55,263 nucleotides of DNA from assembly GCF_023243075.1 (NCBI RefSeq), contig NZ_JALKFZ020000165.1:1-55263 (forward strand), given 5' to 3'. The stretch's first letter is position 1. Every line of letters begins with the position of its first letter. Both the position numbers and the translations under genes were made by a program. Source of the DNA: Frankia sp. AiPa1 (GTDB taxonomy: Bacteria; Actinomycetota; Actinomycetes; Frankiales; Frankiaceae). Shown one piece after another: positions 1-10,059 of this stretch. Below the pieces are notes generated by a model, which worked only from the letters and a program-made list of their open reading frames with translations, was not told the origin of the DNA and did no database searches.

Positions 1-102
<102 letters not shown>

Positions 103-660
103 GACTCCCCCGACCGCAACGATCGGCAGGCCCGCGAGGCGCTGATCGACCACATCCCGGTCGACCCCAAGCGGGTCTTCCCCATGGGATACCTGGCCCC
201 GCCGGCAGCTCCAGCCAGCGGGGGCGATGCCGACGGCCCGCCGGCCGGGGGGTACCCGGCCCCGGAGGCCGCCGCTTCGGAGTATGCGCGGCTGCTCGCC
301 AGCCGGGCGGCGCCGGGTGCGAGCGTCCCCGTGTTCGACGTGGTGCTGCTCGGCCTCGGCCCGGACGGGCATGTCGCATCACTGTTCCCGAACCTGTCCG
401 GCGTGACGGCGACGGAGGCCGTCATCGCCGTCCATGACAGCCCGAAGCCACCGCCCGTGCGCGTCTCGCTGACTCTGTCGACGATCCAGTCGGCCCGCGA
501 GGTGTGGGTGATCGTCGCTGGCGAGGAGAAGGCCGAGGCGGTCGCCGCGGCGTTCTCCGGGGCCGGACCGATCGCCGTCCCCGCGGCCGGAGCGGTCGGC
601 CGGGAACGCACCCTGTGGCTCGTCGACCGCGCGGCCGCCTCCCGCCTCGCGTCCGGCTGA
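103..660 (+). CDS. pgl: 6-phosphogluconolactonase, 5'-truncated
   Basis: Hydrolyses 6-phosphogluconolactone to 6-phosphogluconate in the oxidative pentose phosphate pathway (cytosolic). The readable frame begins at 103 with DSPDRNDRQAREALIDHIP, which matches the family region just after the usual WGDER segment. It continues through VVLLGLGPDGHVASLFP, the conserved GxGxDGHxASLFP active-site motif, and VRVSLTLSTIQSAREVWVIVAGEEKA. About 185 codons remain, so the N-terminal 60-80 residues are missing, replaced by the homopolymer block. An internal ATG at 184 is in frame but is not the real start because homologous sequence precedes it. A G-A-D-P-rich insertion of about 20 residues lies after VFPMGYLAP. 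The gene converges on the SHOCT gene across a strong hairpin. Confidence 0.9.
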   Translation, partial: DSPDRNDRQAREALIDHIPVDPKRVFPMGYLAPPAAPASGGDADGPPAGGYPAPEAAASEYARLLASRAAPGASVPVFDVVLLGLGPDGHVASLFPNLSGVTATEAVIAVHDSPKPPPVRVSLTLSTIQSAREVWVIVAGEEKAEAVAAAFSGAGPIAVPAAGAVGRERTLWLVDRAAASRLASG

Positions 661-687
661 CGCCCGTTCCAGCCGCGTTCCATCCCC

Positions 688-725
688 GCGTGCCGGCCGG
701 CGCTTCTCAGCACCGGCCGGCACGC
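688..725. terminator. bidirectional hairpin terminator between pgl and the SHOCT gene
   Basis: A perfect 13-bp inverted repeat (688-700 and 713-725, arm GCGTGCCGGCCGG) with a 12-nt loop sits in the 69-bp gap between two convergent genes. There is no U-tract on either side, as is common in high-GC actinobacteria. Confidence 0.75.
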
Positions 726-729
726 CTTC

Positions 730-1116
730 TCAGGTGAGAATCTTCGTCTTGCCGCGTTCGTACTCCACGTCGGAGATGACTCCCTGGTCATGCAGGTGGG
801 CGAGCTTGCCAAGCTCGTCGGCACTGCTCGTCCCGGCCGCCTCGCGCAGATAGGAACGCCAGGCCCGCTCGTCCCGCTCGGCGACAGCCCGGCTGCGCTC
901 GTGCATGCTCCCACCCCGGACGATCAGATAGCCGAGCACGCCCAGACACGGAAGCACGATGATGGCGGCGGTCCAGCCGGCCTTCCCCCATCCGGACAGA
1001 TCACGACTGCGAAAGACATCCGTGATCACCGCCACCAACAGCCAGATCCACAACACGAACGCGAAAAACCACAGCATGTAGAGAAATACACTCAAGAGCG
1101 GAAAATCCGGATCCAT
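730..1116 (-). CDS. small membrane protein with PLDc_N-like and SHOCT domains
   Basis: 128 residues. Residues about 5-32 (LLSVFLYMLWFFAFVLWIWLL and on) form one membrane helix, and AAIIVLPCLGVLGYLIV near 45-62 a second, matching the two-helix arrangement of phospholipase-D-nuclease N-terminal-like proteins. The last 30 residues (SSADELGKLAHLHDQGVISDVEYERGKTKIL) are a typical SHOCT short C-terminal domain. The start is the ATG at 1116, preceded by AGGAGG at good spacing; the open frame extends further upstream but has no family signal there. The specific function is unknown. Such proteins are common in actinobacteria and are thought to act in membrane-linked oligomerisation. Confidence 0.8.
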   Translation of the reverse strand: MDPDFPLLSVFLYMLWFFAFVLWIWLLVAVITDVFRSRDLSGWGKAGWTAAIIVLPCLGVLGYLIVRGGSMHERSRAVAERDERAWRSYLREAAGTSSADELGKLAHLHDQGVISDVEYERGKTKILT

Positions 1117-1297
1117 CGCGGTACCTCCTGTAGCCACCGTTACGCGGGGCCCGCCAGGCCATTCCCACCCATTCCCAGAGCAGGCCACCGAGCCCAGACC
1201 CAGGTAATACCCGCTCACCCTCCGCGCCACCTCCCCACCCGCCCTCCGCCCCGCCCTCGCCTCGCCTCGCCTCGTTCTCGGCGCGACGAGGCGAGGG

Positions 1298-3130
1298 TCA
1301 GGGGGCCGCGCGGCGCAGGACGCCGTGACCGGAGGAGGTGAGCAGGGACGCGGAGTAGGAGAGATCGAGGTCGCCATCAGACCGCACGGTGACCACATCG
1401 ACGTCCACGGCGGTGCAGGACGGCGCGCCGCCCGTGAGCTGCTCGTGGAACCGGGCGGAGGTGGCCCCCTGCCCGTCGTCGGTGGCAGGGACCTCGTGGC
1501 TGCTCGGATCGTCGTCGGCCCCGGCCGAGACCAGCCGCAGGTCGCTGGTGCAGCCGTCCCGCGGGTTACGCGCCGTGCCGACGGTCTCGCCGACCTGGCC
1601 CGCGCGCAGGGTCATCGTCAGGGGGAAGGACAGTGCGCCCTGCGCGACCGTCCCCTGCCACCGTCCGATCATGGCAGCCGGCACTGTCGCGATCAGTGGG
1701 CTGGGCGGAGCCGAGGTGGGAAAGCCGGACGGATCACGACCGTGGGCGTCGGCGTTCGACCCGCTGGCGGCGAGCAGATAGACGGCCCCCGCCACGAGCG
1801 CCGCCACCACCGCCACCATCACCATCACCGCGGATATGCCGGCGGGCAGCCATCCGCCGATCGGCAGCGTCCGGCCAAGGCTCGGCCGCCGCGGCCCGCC
1901 AGCGGCCGGATTCCGACCGCTGGATCGGCCGGGCGCCCCGAATCGGGCCTGGCCCGGAAGGCGGCCGAGCGGGACGGGAGCACCGGGGTCGAGAGACGAC
2001 CGCCGTCGATCAGACGACGGGAGGGGTGGCGTGGCACTCGCCCCGGAGGCGGCAGGAGCATCCTCGGCACGGTCCGCTCGGGCAGCCTCCGCACCGGACA
2101 GGTCCGCCCCGCGATCCGTGGTGGTCGGGGTGAGAACGGCCGGCGCACGGGACAGGGCAGGCTGGCGGGCCCAGCGTAGTAGGGTCCCGGCACCGTCAGC
2201 GCCGAGTCGGGTCGCGGGGGACTTCGCCAGCAGGCCGGCGATGGCGTGGGCGACCGGACCGGCGCGGGTGAACTCCGCGGGATCGTCCTCCATGACGGCG
2301 CGGACGGTGGCGGCCAGGTCCTCTCGGGCGAACGGCGAGTGGCCCTCGACGGCCAGGTAGAGGCTCGCGCCCAGGGAGAACAGGTCGCTGGCGAGCGTCG
2401 CCGTCCCGTTGATCAGCCGCTCGGGCGCCGTGTAGGCGGGTGTGCCGCCCCCGCTGCGCAGGCGTTCCAGCGCGGCGACCACGAGCAGGCCACGATCGGC
2501 CGGCAGGATCTGGCCGTCCCCGCCGGCTCGAACCACCGGGCCGGGCCGGGCTGCGCCCGCCGAACGGTCGGGCAGGGTGGGGTCGGAGGCGTGGGCCGCG
2601 ATACCGAAATCCGTCAGCAGCACCCGTCCGTCGTGGGCCAGCAGGACGTTCGACGGTTTGACGTCCCGGTGCAGAACGCCGAGCCGGGCGCCGGCGACGA
2701 GCGCGTCCAGAACGGCGAGGCCGATGTCGGCGACCTGGCTGACCGGCAGCGGGCCGGACCGGTCGACCACGGTGGCCAGCGTGTCGGCCGGCACGTATTC
2801 CATCACCAGCCAGGGCAGACCGTCATGTTCGACGGCGTCATGAACCGTGACGACGTGCGGATTGCCCCGCAGTTGGGCGGCGGCGCGGGCCTCACGCATC
2901 GCCGCGTCCACCTGACCAGCCCGCTCGGCGGCCTCGAGATCCGCCGGGAAACGGATCTCCTTGAGCGCGACGTCGACCCGCAGCACCTCATCGTGGGCCC
3001 GCCAGACCCGGCCCATCCCGCCGGCGCCGAGCCATGCCTCCAGCCGGTACCGCCCGCCGACGACCCGACCCACCCCGGCAGCGTCCCGGGCAGCCGGTGG
3101 CCCACCGCCAGTGCCAGCGTCCAGGGTCAC
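1298..3130 (-). CDS. transmembrane Ser/Thr protein kinase (PknB/Hanks type)
   Basis: 610 residues. The cytoplasmic kinase domain spans about residues 27-320: glycine loop LGAGGMGRVWRAHD near 34-47, ATP-binding Lys in VALKEI (about 57), catalytic HRDVKPSN near 154-161, DFG near 174-176, and GTPAYTAPERL as the activation-segment end. A low-complexity P/A/R/S-rich juxtamembrane linker of about 100 residues follows, then one membrane helix (AGISAVMVMVAVVAALVAGAVYLLA, about 433-458) and an extracytoplasmic C-terminal domain of about 150 residues with two cysteine-containing segments and no PASTA repeats. All catalytic residues are present, so it should be active. The ligand of the external domain is unknown. 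Translation probably starts at GTG 3130, which lies inside a 17-bp tandem duplication. The gene overlaps no neighbour but ends 182 bp before the SHOCT gene on the same strand. Confidence 0.9.
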   Translation of the reverse strand: MTLDAGTGGGPPAARDAAGVGRVVGGRYRLEAWLGAGGMGRVWRAHDEVLRVDVALKEIRFPADLEAAERAGQVDAAMREARAAAQLRGNPHVVTVHDAVEHDGLPWLVMEYVPADTLATVVDRSGPLPVSQVADIGLAVLDALVAGARLGVLHRDVKPSNVLLAHDGRVLLTDFGIAAHASDPTLPDRSAGAARPGPVVRAGGDGQILPADRGLLVVAALERLRSGGGTPAYTAPERLINGTATLASDLFSLGASLYLAVEGHSPFAREDLAATVRAVMEDDPAEFTRAGPVAHAIAGLLAKSPATRLGADGAGTLLRWARQPALSRAPAVLTPTTTDRGADLSGAEAARADRAEDAPAASGASATPPLPSSDRRRSSLDPGAPVPLGRLPGQARFGAPGRSSGRNPAAGGPRRPSLGRTLPIGGWLPAGISAVMVMVAVVAALVAGAVYLLAASGSNADAHGRDPSGFPTSAPPSPLIATVPAAMIGRWQGTVAQGALSFPLTMTLRAGQVGETVGTARNPRDGCTSDLRLVSAGADDDPSSHEVPATDDGQGATSARFHEQLTGGAPSCTAVDVDVVTVRSDGDLDLSYSASLLTSSGHGVLRRAAP

Positions 3131-3158
3131 AGGCCGTCCAGGGTCACAGGCCGTCCAG
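3118..3158. repeat. 17-bp tandem duplication over the kinase start codon
   Basis: The unit CGTCCAGGGTCACAGGC occurs at 3118-3134 and 3135-3151, followed by 7 bases of a third copy. On the minus strand this duplicates the start region GTGACCCTGGACG. The upstream copy (GTG at 3147) opens a six-codon frame whose TGA overlaps the kinase GTG. Confidence 0.9.
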
Positions 3159-3250
3159 CGTTGTGGGAGAGGACGGCACGAAGCGCCAGGCGCACGGGCC
3201 GCGCGTCTCGGCTGGCCCTTGGAACGGGGGCGAGCCGGCCCCGTTCCAGC

Positions 3251-3586
3251 CTAGGAGGCGCCTCGCAGCTTCGCGAGCGCTTCGGCAAGGATCGCCTCGC
3301 CGTCCTTCTCGTTGCGCCGTTCCCGCACATACGCGAGATGCGTCTTGTACGGCTCTGTCCGCGGCGGGGCGGGAGTGTTCTCCCGGTCCCGGCCCGCCGG
3401 CAGGCCGCAGCTCGGACAGTCCCATGTGTCGGGGACCGCCGCGTCCGCCGCGAACGACGGCCTTGTCTCGTGCTCGTTCGCGCACCAGAAGGAGATGCGC
3501 TGGCGGGGCGCGGTCTCGCCCCGCTCAGCCTCTCCCATCGGTCCGGCCCCGACTCGGCTCCCCCGAATGGCGTTGCCACCTGCCAC
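3251..3586 (-). CDS. rbpA: RNA polymerase-binding protein RbpA
   Basis: 111 residues, nearly full-length match to actinobacterial RbpA, which binds the principal sigma factor and RNA polymerase and stabilises the open promoter complex. The N-terminal AGGNAIRGSRVGAGPMGEAE and the core RISFWCANEHETRPSFA are recognisable. The zinc-binding Cys/His set (WC..NEH, then CPSCG) is followed by the C-terminal sigma-interaction segment PPRTEPYKTHLAYVRERRN. I chose the GTG start at 3586 because the characteristic xAxGNAIRGSRVG N-terminus begins there and an AAGGAG lies about 10 bases upstream; longer upstream open frame is not homologous. It lies between the kinase and a solute-binding lipoprotein, transcribed in the same direction, with about 280 bp upstream for its own promoter. 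Confidence 0.93.
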   Translation of the reverse strand: MAGGNAIRGSRVGAGPMGEAERGETAPRQRISFWCANEHETRPSFAADAAVPDTWDCPSCGLPAGRDRENTPAPPRTEPYKTHLAYVRERRNEKDGEAILAEALAKLRGAS

Positions 3587-3869
3587 GGCCCGCGTGCTCC
3601 TTCGTCTCGTCCCATGGATGCGGCCCGCCGGCGCCGACCGACCCGCTCCCCCAGCACGGTGCCCACGTGCAGCGCACCGTGCTGGGCGGCGACCGGCCCG
3701 CAAGCCCGACGTTCCCGGCTCTCCCCCGGTTGTCCCTCCGGGTACGTCCTGGGGGGAGTGTAGGACGCCACAGCTCGACGTGGATGCACCGACCACCCCA
3801 AGTCGGCCACGCACACCCCGGACGATCATGAATGGCTGGCCCGCGACCCGCCCCGGGGCGGCAATGCGG

Positions 3870-5645
3870 TCAGCCGGAACCGAGGGAGATGGCGGTCGGA
3901 TCAGCCGTGCCGATCGACGGCACGATCGTGAACGTGGTGACGTTGCCGCTGTGCAGCACCGGAGCGTGCACGACCGCGAGCGGGATGACCGCGGCGCTGG
4001 CGACGACGGTCTGCTCGAGCTCCGCCCAGTCGGTGGCCGCGTCCGACTCGGACCTCGCCCGCAGGGCGGCGTCCAGCTGACGCGCGGCGACCGGGTCCCG
4101 GTAACCGCCGTCGGCGGGCCGGGAGCCGACCCAGGTCTCGTCCAGCAGCGGTTGGAAGACGGTGCGCCCCGCGTCGCCGAACCAGGCCGGCATGATGCGG
4201 GTCAGTGCCAGGTCCCAGAACTGGCCGTTCGGCGCGACGGCGGCGGCGGTGTACTTGTCACCGGTGCGGATCCGCACGTCCAGGCGGATCCCGGCGCGGG
4301 CGAACGAGGTACGCAGGGACTCGGCGACCGCGGCGTCCGCCTGGCCGTCGGAGGTCAGCAGGGACAGCGCCGTCACGGGCCCACCGGGTGTGTCACGCAG
4401 CGCCTCCCGGCAGCGGTCCGCGTCGCCTGTGCCGCCCGCGCTCGGGAACGGATCGGCCTCGGTGTAGCCGGTCATCGGCTCCTGCAGCAGGCTGGTGGCC
4501 GCCGTGGCGAACTCCGGGCCGCCCAGCGCCGCGGCGAGACTCGTCCGGTCCACACAGTAGGGCAGCGCCTGGCGGATGCTCTGTTCGCGCAGCGCCGCCG
4601 CGGACGGGCCGTCCAGACCGACCGTGAGCGCCAGGGTGGTGCCGACCTGGTCGACCTCGAGCCGGTCGTCCTTCGCCTTCGCGAGTTCCTCGGCCCGGGC
4701 CGTGGGCAGCACGGCGCCAAGCGACATGTCGGCGTTGCCGGCCTCGAGCTCCTGCAGCATCTGATCCGAGGTCTGCCCGTCCGTGATCGTGATGTGGTCG
4801 ACCAGCGCGGGACGGATCGGATCCGACGAGGCGTTCCACGACGGATTGCGGGACAGCCGGAAACCGGGACTGTCGTCCTGCGCCACGGTGAAGCGGTACG
4901 GCCCGGCCGAGACGAGGTTGTGGAGGTAGTCCAGCGAGTTCGGCTGATAGGCCAGCACCTCCAGCGGCACCGGGGACGCGGCGGGCAGGGCGAGCACGTC
5001 GACGAAGTCGTTCACCGGCGCGAGCAGGTGGAAGGCGACGGTGTCATCTCCGACGATCTCCACGCCCTCGATCGTGTTGCTCTCGATGAACGCGGCGGCG
5101 TCCGCGAGCGGCGTGGCGGCGAGCTCGTCGCAGAACTGGCTGAACCCGACGATCGTCGCGGCGAAGTAGCCGCGCAGCGGCGACGGGTTCGGCGGGGTGC
5201 ACAGCCGCTTGACCCCTCGGGCCACGTCGTTCGCCGTGATCCGGCGCTGGTTGGGCGTGTCCCACCGGGCCGCCGCGCGCAGCCGCACCGTGTACACGAG
5301 ACCGTTGTCGGAGACCACCGGCGCGCCGACGGCCAGATCCGGGCGGGGAACCGTCGACCTGGTCGGATCTCTGTCGGTCGGGTAGCTGTACAGCTGGCGG
5401 GTGACGAGCCGAGCCACCGCCTGCTCGCCGGACGAGACGGCCCAACCCGGATCGCCGTTGGGCATCCGCCCGGTGACGATGCGCAGCGTCCCCCCCGGCT
5501 TCGCCACCGGCGCCGTGGTGGCCGCGGCGGACGGGCTGGGGGTCGCGGCGATCGGACCATCGTCGCTGCCGCCGCCGCTACATGCCGCAAGGAGGGCAAC
5601 GGCCGCGACCAGCGCGGCCACCGCCCGGGCTGACCGCGGGCTCAA
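3870..5645 (-). CDS. family 5 solute-binding lipoprotein (oligopeptide/dipeptide ABC type)
   Basis: 591 residues from a TTG start. The N-terminus SARAVAALVAAVALLAACSGG is a lipoprotein signal peptide with lipobox LLAAC. A T/A/P-rich linker follows, then the SBP_bac_5 fold: GGTLRIVTG at the mature N-terminus, WDTPNQRRITANDVARGVKRL, NDFVDVLALPAASPVP, YLHNLVSAGPYRF and YCVDRTSLAAALGG near the middle. It should capture peptides or similar solutes at the outer membrane face, but no permease or ATPase genes adjoin it. The TTG at 5645 overlaps the secG stop (TTGA), so translation is probably coupled to secG. The alternative ATG at 5687 lies inside secG and would add a non-signal-like extension. Confidence 0.85.
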   Translation of the reverse strand: MSPRSARAVAALVAAVALLAACSGGGSDDGPIAATPSPSAAATTAPVAKPGGTLRIVTGRMPNGDPGWAVSSGEQAVARLVTRQLYSYPTDRDPTRSTVPRPDLAVGAPVVSDNGLVYTVRLRAAARWDTPNQRRITANDVARGVKRLCTPPNPSPLRGYFAATIVGFSQFCDELAATPLADAAAFIESNTIEGVEIVGDDTVAFHLLAPVNDFVDVLALPAASPVPLEVLAYQPNSLDYLHNLVSAGPYRFTVAQDDSPGFRLSRNPSWNASSDPIRPALVDHITITDGQTSDQMLQELEAGNADMSLGAVLPTARAEELAKAKDDRLEVDQVGTTLALTVGLDGPSAAALREQSIRQALPYCVDRTSLAAALGGPEFATAATSLLQEPMTGYTEADPFPSAGGTGDADRCREALRDTPGGPVTALSLLTSDGQADAAVAESLRTSFARAGIRLDVRIRTGDKYTAAAVAPNGQFWDLALTRIMPAWFGDAGRTVFQPLLDETWVGSRPADGGYRDPVAARQLDAALRARSESDAATDWAELEQTVVASAAVIPLAVVHAPVLHSGNVTTFTIVPSIGTADPTAISLGSG

Positions 5646-5872
5646 TTTTTCAGCAGCAGACCGAGGCCGATAATGCAGACGAACCACACGCTGCCCACGA
5701 TGATCGTCAGCCGGTCGAGGTTCTTCTCCACCACGGAGGACCCGCCGAGCGAGGACGACACGCCACCGCCGAACAGCGTCGACAGGCCGCCGCCCTTCGC
5801 GCGGTGCAACAGCACGAGAAGGATCATCAGAATACTCGCGATGATCAGGGCGATCGACAGACCGACCGTCAT
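5642..5872 (-). CDS. secG: preprotein translocase subunit SecG
   Basis: 76 residues with the two SecG membrane helices (VGLSIALIIASILMILLVLL and LTIIVGSVWFVCIIGLGLLL) joined by a loop containing HRAKGGGLSTLFGGG, the conserved SecG signature. It is the accessory subunit of the SecYEG channel. The ATG at 5872 gives the normal family length; the longer open frame upstream is charged and unrelated. It follows tpiA on the same strand, as in other actinobacteria, with a gap of about 340 bp, and overlaps the downstream lipoprotein gene by 4 bases. Confidence 0.93.
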   Translation of the reverse strand: MTVGLSIALIIASILMILLVLLHRAKGGGLSTLFGGGVSSSLGGSSVVEKNLDRLTIIVGSVWFVCIIGLGLLLKN

Positions 5873-6211
5873 TTTCGGACCAGCTCCCGCTCCCGGGGGA
5901 AGCGGTGGATCACCGCATCCCGATTGATCGTCGCGCCGGCGACGAGCCCGCATGTCACAGCGGCTCACGTTTCACCGCCGGGCTCGGGTCCGTCAGACCT
6001 GAACCGGCGTGAGATGCAAAAGTATCGCACCCGGCCAGGCCTGCCCCGCCCACGCGGCCCGGGCACTCCACCAGACCTCGCCCATCACGCACACAGCACC
6101 AGCGCCGCCCACCTCGCCGCGCATCCAGCCCCACCCAGCCGCACCTTCAGCAGCAGAGCGACCACCGCGGGCCCGCCCGAAGCAAAATTCCCGGACCGAC
6201 CCGCCGGCCGG
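5873..6211. other. intergenic region, secG leader
   Basis: The 339 bp between tpiA (upstream) and secG, both on the minus strand. I see no gene or convincing hairpin. It presumably holds the secG promoter. Confidence 0.4.
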
Positions 6212-7099
6212 TCAGGCGGCGGGGCCGCTGCGGACGATGCCGACGAACTCCTCGGCGACGAGGCTCGCGCCGCCCACCAGGCCGCCGTCGACGTCGGGCA
6301 TCGTGAACAGCTCGCCGGCGTTGGCCGCCTTCACCGAGCCGCCGTAGAGCACCCGGATGCCGTTCGCGACCTGTTCGCCGTACAGCTCGGCGAGCTTGCC
6401 GCGCACGGCGGCGCACATGTCCTGCGCGTCCTGCGCGGAGGCGGTGCGACCGGTGCCGATCGCCCACACCGGCTCGTAGGCGATGACAATGGTCGCGGCC
6501 TGCTCGGCGGTGATTCCAGCCAGCGAGCCGGCGAGCTGGCCGAGCACGTGCTCGACCTGGGTGCCGGCGACCCGGATCGCCTCGACCTCCCCGACGCACA
6601 GGATCGGCGTGATCCCGACGGCGAAGGCGGCCTTGGCCTTGGCGGCCACGGTGGCGTCGTCCTCGTGATGGTCGGCGCGGCGCTCGGAGTGCCCGACGAC
6701 GGCGTAGGAGCAGCCGAGCCTGGCGAGCATCGACCCGGCGATGTCACCGGTGTGGGCGCCCGACGCGTGCGGGGAGAGGTCCTGCGCGCCGTAGCCGAGC
6801 GCGAGCTTGTCCCCGTCGATGAGGGTCTGCACGCTGCGGATGTCGGTGAACGGCGGGATCACGACGACCTCGACGGCCTCGAGCTCGGCGGGTTTGAGAT
6901 CGAAGGCGATTTTCTGCACCAGCGCGATCGCCTCGAGATGGTTGAGGTTCATTTTCCAGTTGCCGGCGACCAGCGTCCGGCGCCCGCCACCGTTGGTGGA
7001 TGTCGCGCTCACGGCTGAGCCCTTCTCGGATCGGCCCTTCTCGGATCGGCCCTTGTCGGAACGGCCCTTGTCGGATCGTCCGCGTCCCAGTGGTGGCAT
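6212..7099 (-). CDS. tpiA: triosephosphate isomerase with a repetitive N-terminal extension
   Basis: Interconverts dihydroxyacetone phosphate and glyceraldehyde 3-phosphate. The enzyme proper begins near [12 protein letters not shown] (catalytic Lys at about 49 of the long form), with VVGHSERR (catalytic His) and [14 protein letters not shown] (catalytic Glu) and the phosphate loop [11 protein letters not shown]. From the ATG at 7099 the protein has 295 residues, about 35-40 more than usual. The extra N-terminus encodes four copies of GRS(D/E)K from a 15-bp tandem repeat. A GTG at about 7012 ([10 protein letters not shown]) would give a normal-length enzyme, and neither start has a strong ribosome site, so the extension may be untranslated leader. 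It sits in the usual gap>pgk>tpiA order, about 70 bp after pgk. Confidence 0.93.
   Translation of the reverse strand: MPPLGRGRSDKGRSDKGRSEKGRSEKGSAVSATSTNGGGRRTLVAGNWKMNLNHLEAIALVQKIAFDLKPAELEAVEVVVIPPFTDIRSVQTLIDGDKLALGYGAQDLSPHASGAHTGDIAGSMLARLGCSYAVVGHSERRADHHEDDATVAAKAKAAFAVGITPILCVGEVEAIRVAGTQVEHVLGQLAGSLAGITAEQAATIVIAYEPVWAIGTGRTASAQDAQDMCAAVRGKLAELYGEQVANGIRVLYGGSVKAANAGELFTMPDVDGGLVGGASLVAEEFVGIVRSGPAA
7021..7080. repeat. 15-bp tandem repeat, four units, at the 5' end of tpiA
   Basis: Units CCTTCTCGGATCGGC at 7021, the same at 7036, then CCTTGTCGGAACGGC at 7051 and CCTTGTCGGATCGTC at 7066. The length is a multiple of three, so copy-number change would not shift the frame if the long tpiA start is used. 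Confidence 0.95.
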
Positions 7100-7168
7100 G
7101 TCCCGGTGTCCCCCGGTCCTTCCTGACGTGCGGTGCCCGGCGAACGCACTGCCGGGCGAGTGCGGCGC

Positions 7169-8371
7169 TCAGACGTCCAGGGCGGCGAGGCCCGGCAGGT
7201 CCTTGCCTTCGAGGTATTCCAGGCTCGCCCCGCCGCCGGTGGAGATGTGGCTGAAGTCCGCGTCGGGGATGCCCAGGCTGCGCACGGCCGCGGCGGAGTC
7301 ACCCCCACCGACGACGGAGAAGCCGGAGCCGGCGGCGATGGCCTCGGCGACGCCCCGGGTGCCGGCGGCGAACGGCGCCAGCTCGAACACGCCCATCGGC
7401 CCGTTCCAGAAGACGGTAGCGGCATCGGCGAGCCGGGCGGCGAAGGCCGCCGTGGAGGCGGGGCCGATGTCCAGGCCCAGCCAGCCCTCGCCGATCGCGT
7501 CCGCGGCGACGGTCCGCGTGGCCGCGTCGGCGGCGAAGCGGTCGGCGATGACGACGTCGGTGGGCAGCACGATGCGGTCACCGCCCTCGGCGAGCAGCGA
7601 CGTGCAGGTGTCGATCATCTCGGCCTCGAGCAGCGAGGCGCCGACCCCGTGGCCGAGCGCGGCCAGGAACGTGAAGCACATCCCGCCGCCGACCAGCAGG
7701 GCGTCGACCTTCGGCAGCAGGGCGCGGATCACGCCCAGCTTGTCGGAGACCTTCGAGCCGCCGAGGACCACCGCGTAGGGGTGGGCGGGGTCGCTGGACA
7801 GCCGGCGCAGCACGTCGAGCTCGGTGAGCACGAGGCTCCCCGAGGCGTGCGGCAGCCGCTTGGGCACGTCGACGACGCTGGCGTGCGCGCGGTGCACGGC
7901 GCCGAAGGCGTCCCCGACGTAGAACTCGCCGAGCGCGGCCAGCTCGTCGGCGAACGCGGCGCGCACCGCGACGTCCTTGCTGGTCTCGCCCGGGTGGAAC
8001 CGTAGGTTCTCCAGCAGTGCCACCTCGCCGTCGCCGAGGGCCGCGACGACCTCGCGGGCGCGGGAACCGGCGATGTCACCGCTGCCGTCACCGGCGAACG
8101 CGACCGGGCGGCCGAGCAGCGCGCCGAGGCGGGCGGCGACCGGCTCCAGCGAGTACTGCGCGTCCGGCTCCCCCTTGGGCCGGCCCAGATGGGAGGCGAC
8201 GATCACCCGCGCGCCGCGGTCGAGCAGCGCGGCGATCGTCGGGACACTTGCCCGGATCCGGCCGTCGTCGGTGATGCGCGGAATGTCACCCGACCGGTCC
8301 AGCGGGACGTTCAGGTCACAGCGGACCAGAACGCGGTGCCCGGCGACCTGCAGGTCGTCGATCGTCCTCAC
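7169..8371 (-). CDS. pgk: phosphoglycerate kinase
   Basis: 400 residues, normal family length. Transfers phosphate from 1,3-bisphosphoglycerate to ADP in glycolysis. Visible family motifs: [13 protein letters not shown] near the N-terminus (substrate-binding Arg/Asp/Asn), [58 protein letters not shown] and the nucleotide-binding GGGDSAAAV with [14 protein letters not shown]. The ATG start at 8371 fits homologues. It lies 144 bp after gap and shortly before tpiA, all minus strand, consistent with a glycolytic transcription unit. Confidence 0.96.
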   Translation of the reverse strand: MRTIDDLQVAGHRVLVRCDLNVPLDRSGDIPRITDDGRIRASVPTIAALLDRGARVIVASHLGRPKGEPDAQYSLEPVAARLGALLGRPVAFAGDGSGDIAGSRAREVVAALGDGEVALLENLRFHPGETSKDVAVRAAFADELAALGEFYVGDAFGAVHRAHASVVDVPKRLPHASGSLVLTELDVLRRLSSDPAHPYAVVLGGSKVSDKLGVIRALLPKVDALLVGGGMCFTFLAALGHGVGASLLEAEMIDTCTSLLAEGGDRIVLPTDVVIADRFAADAATRTVAADAIGEGWLGLDIGPASTAAFAARLADAATVFWNGPMGVFELAPFAAGTRGVAEAIAAGSGFSVVGGGDSAAAVRSLGIPDADFSHISTGGGASLEYLEGKDLPGLAALDV

Positions 8372-8515
8372 TCTGTGTTACTCCTGGGGCTCGAGCCGGG
8401 GGGCCGGCGGCAAGGGGGTGGGCAGCAGTCGCGACAGGCGGCGGCCGGCACCACCGCGGTCCCGGCCCGATCCCGCCGCCGGCACCGCGAGGGCGGCCGG
8501 CGGCGGATGCCCGGG

Positions 8516-10059
<1,544 letters not shown>

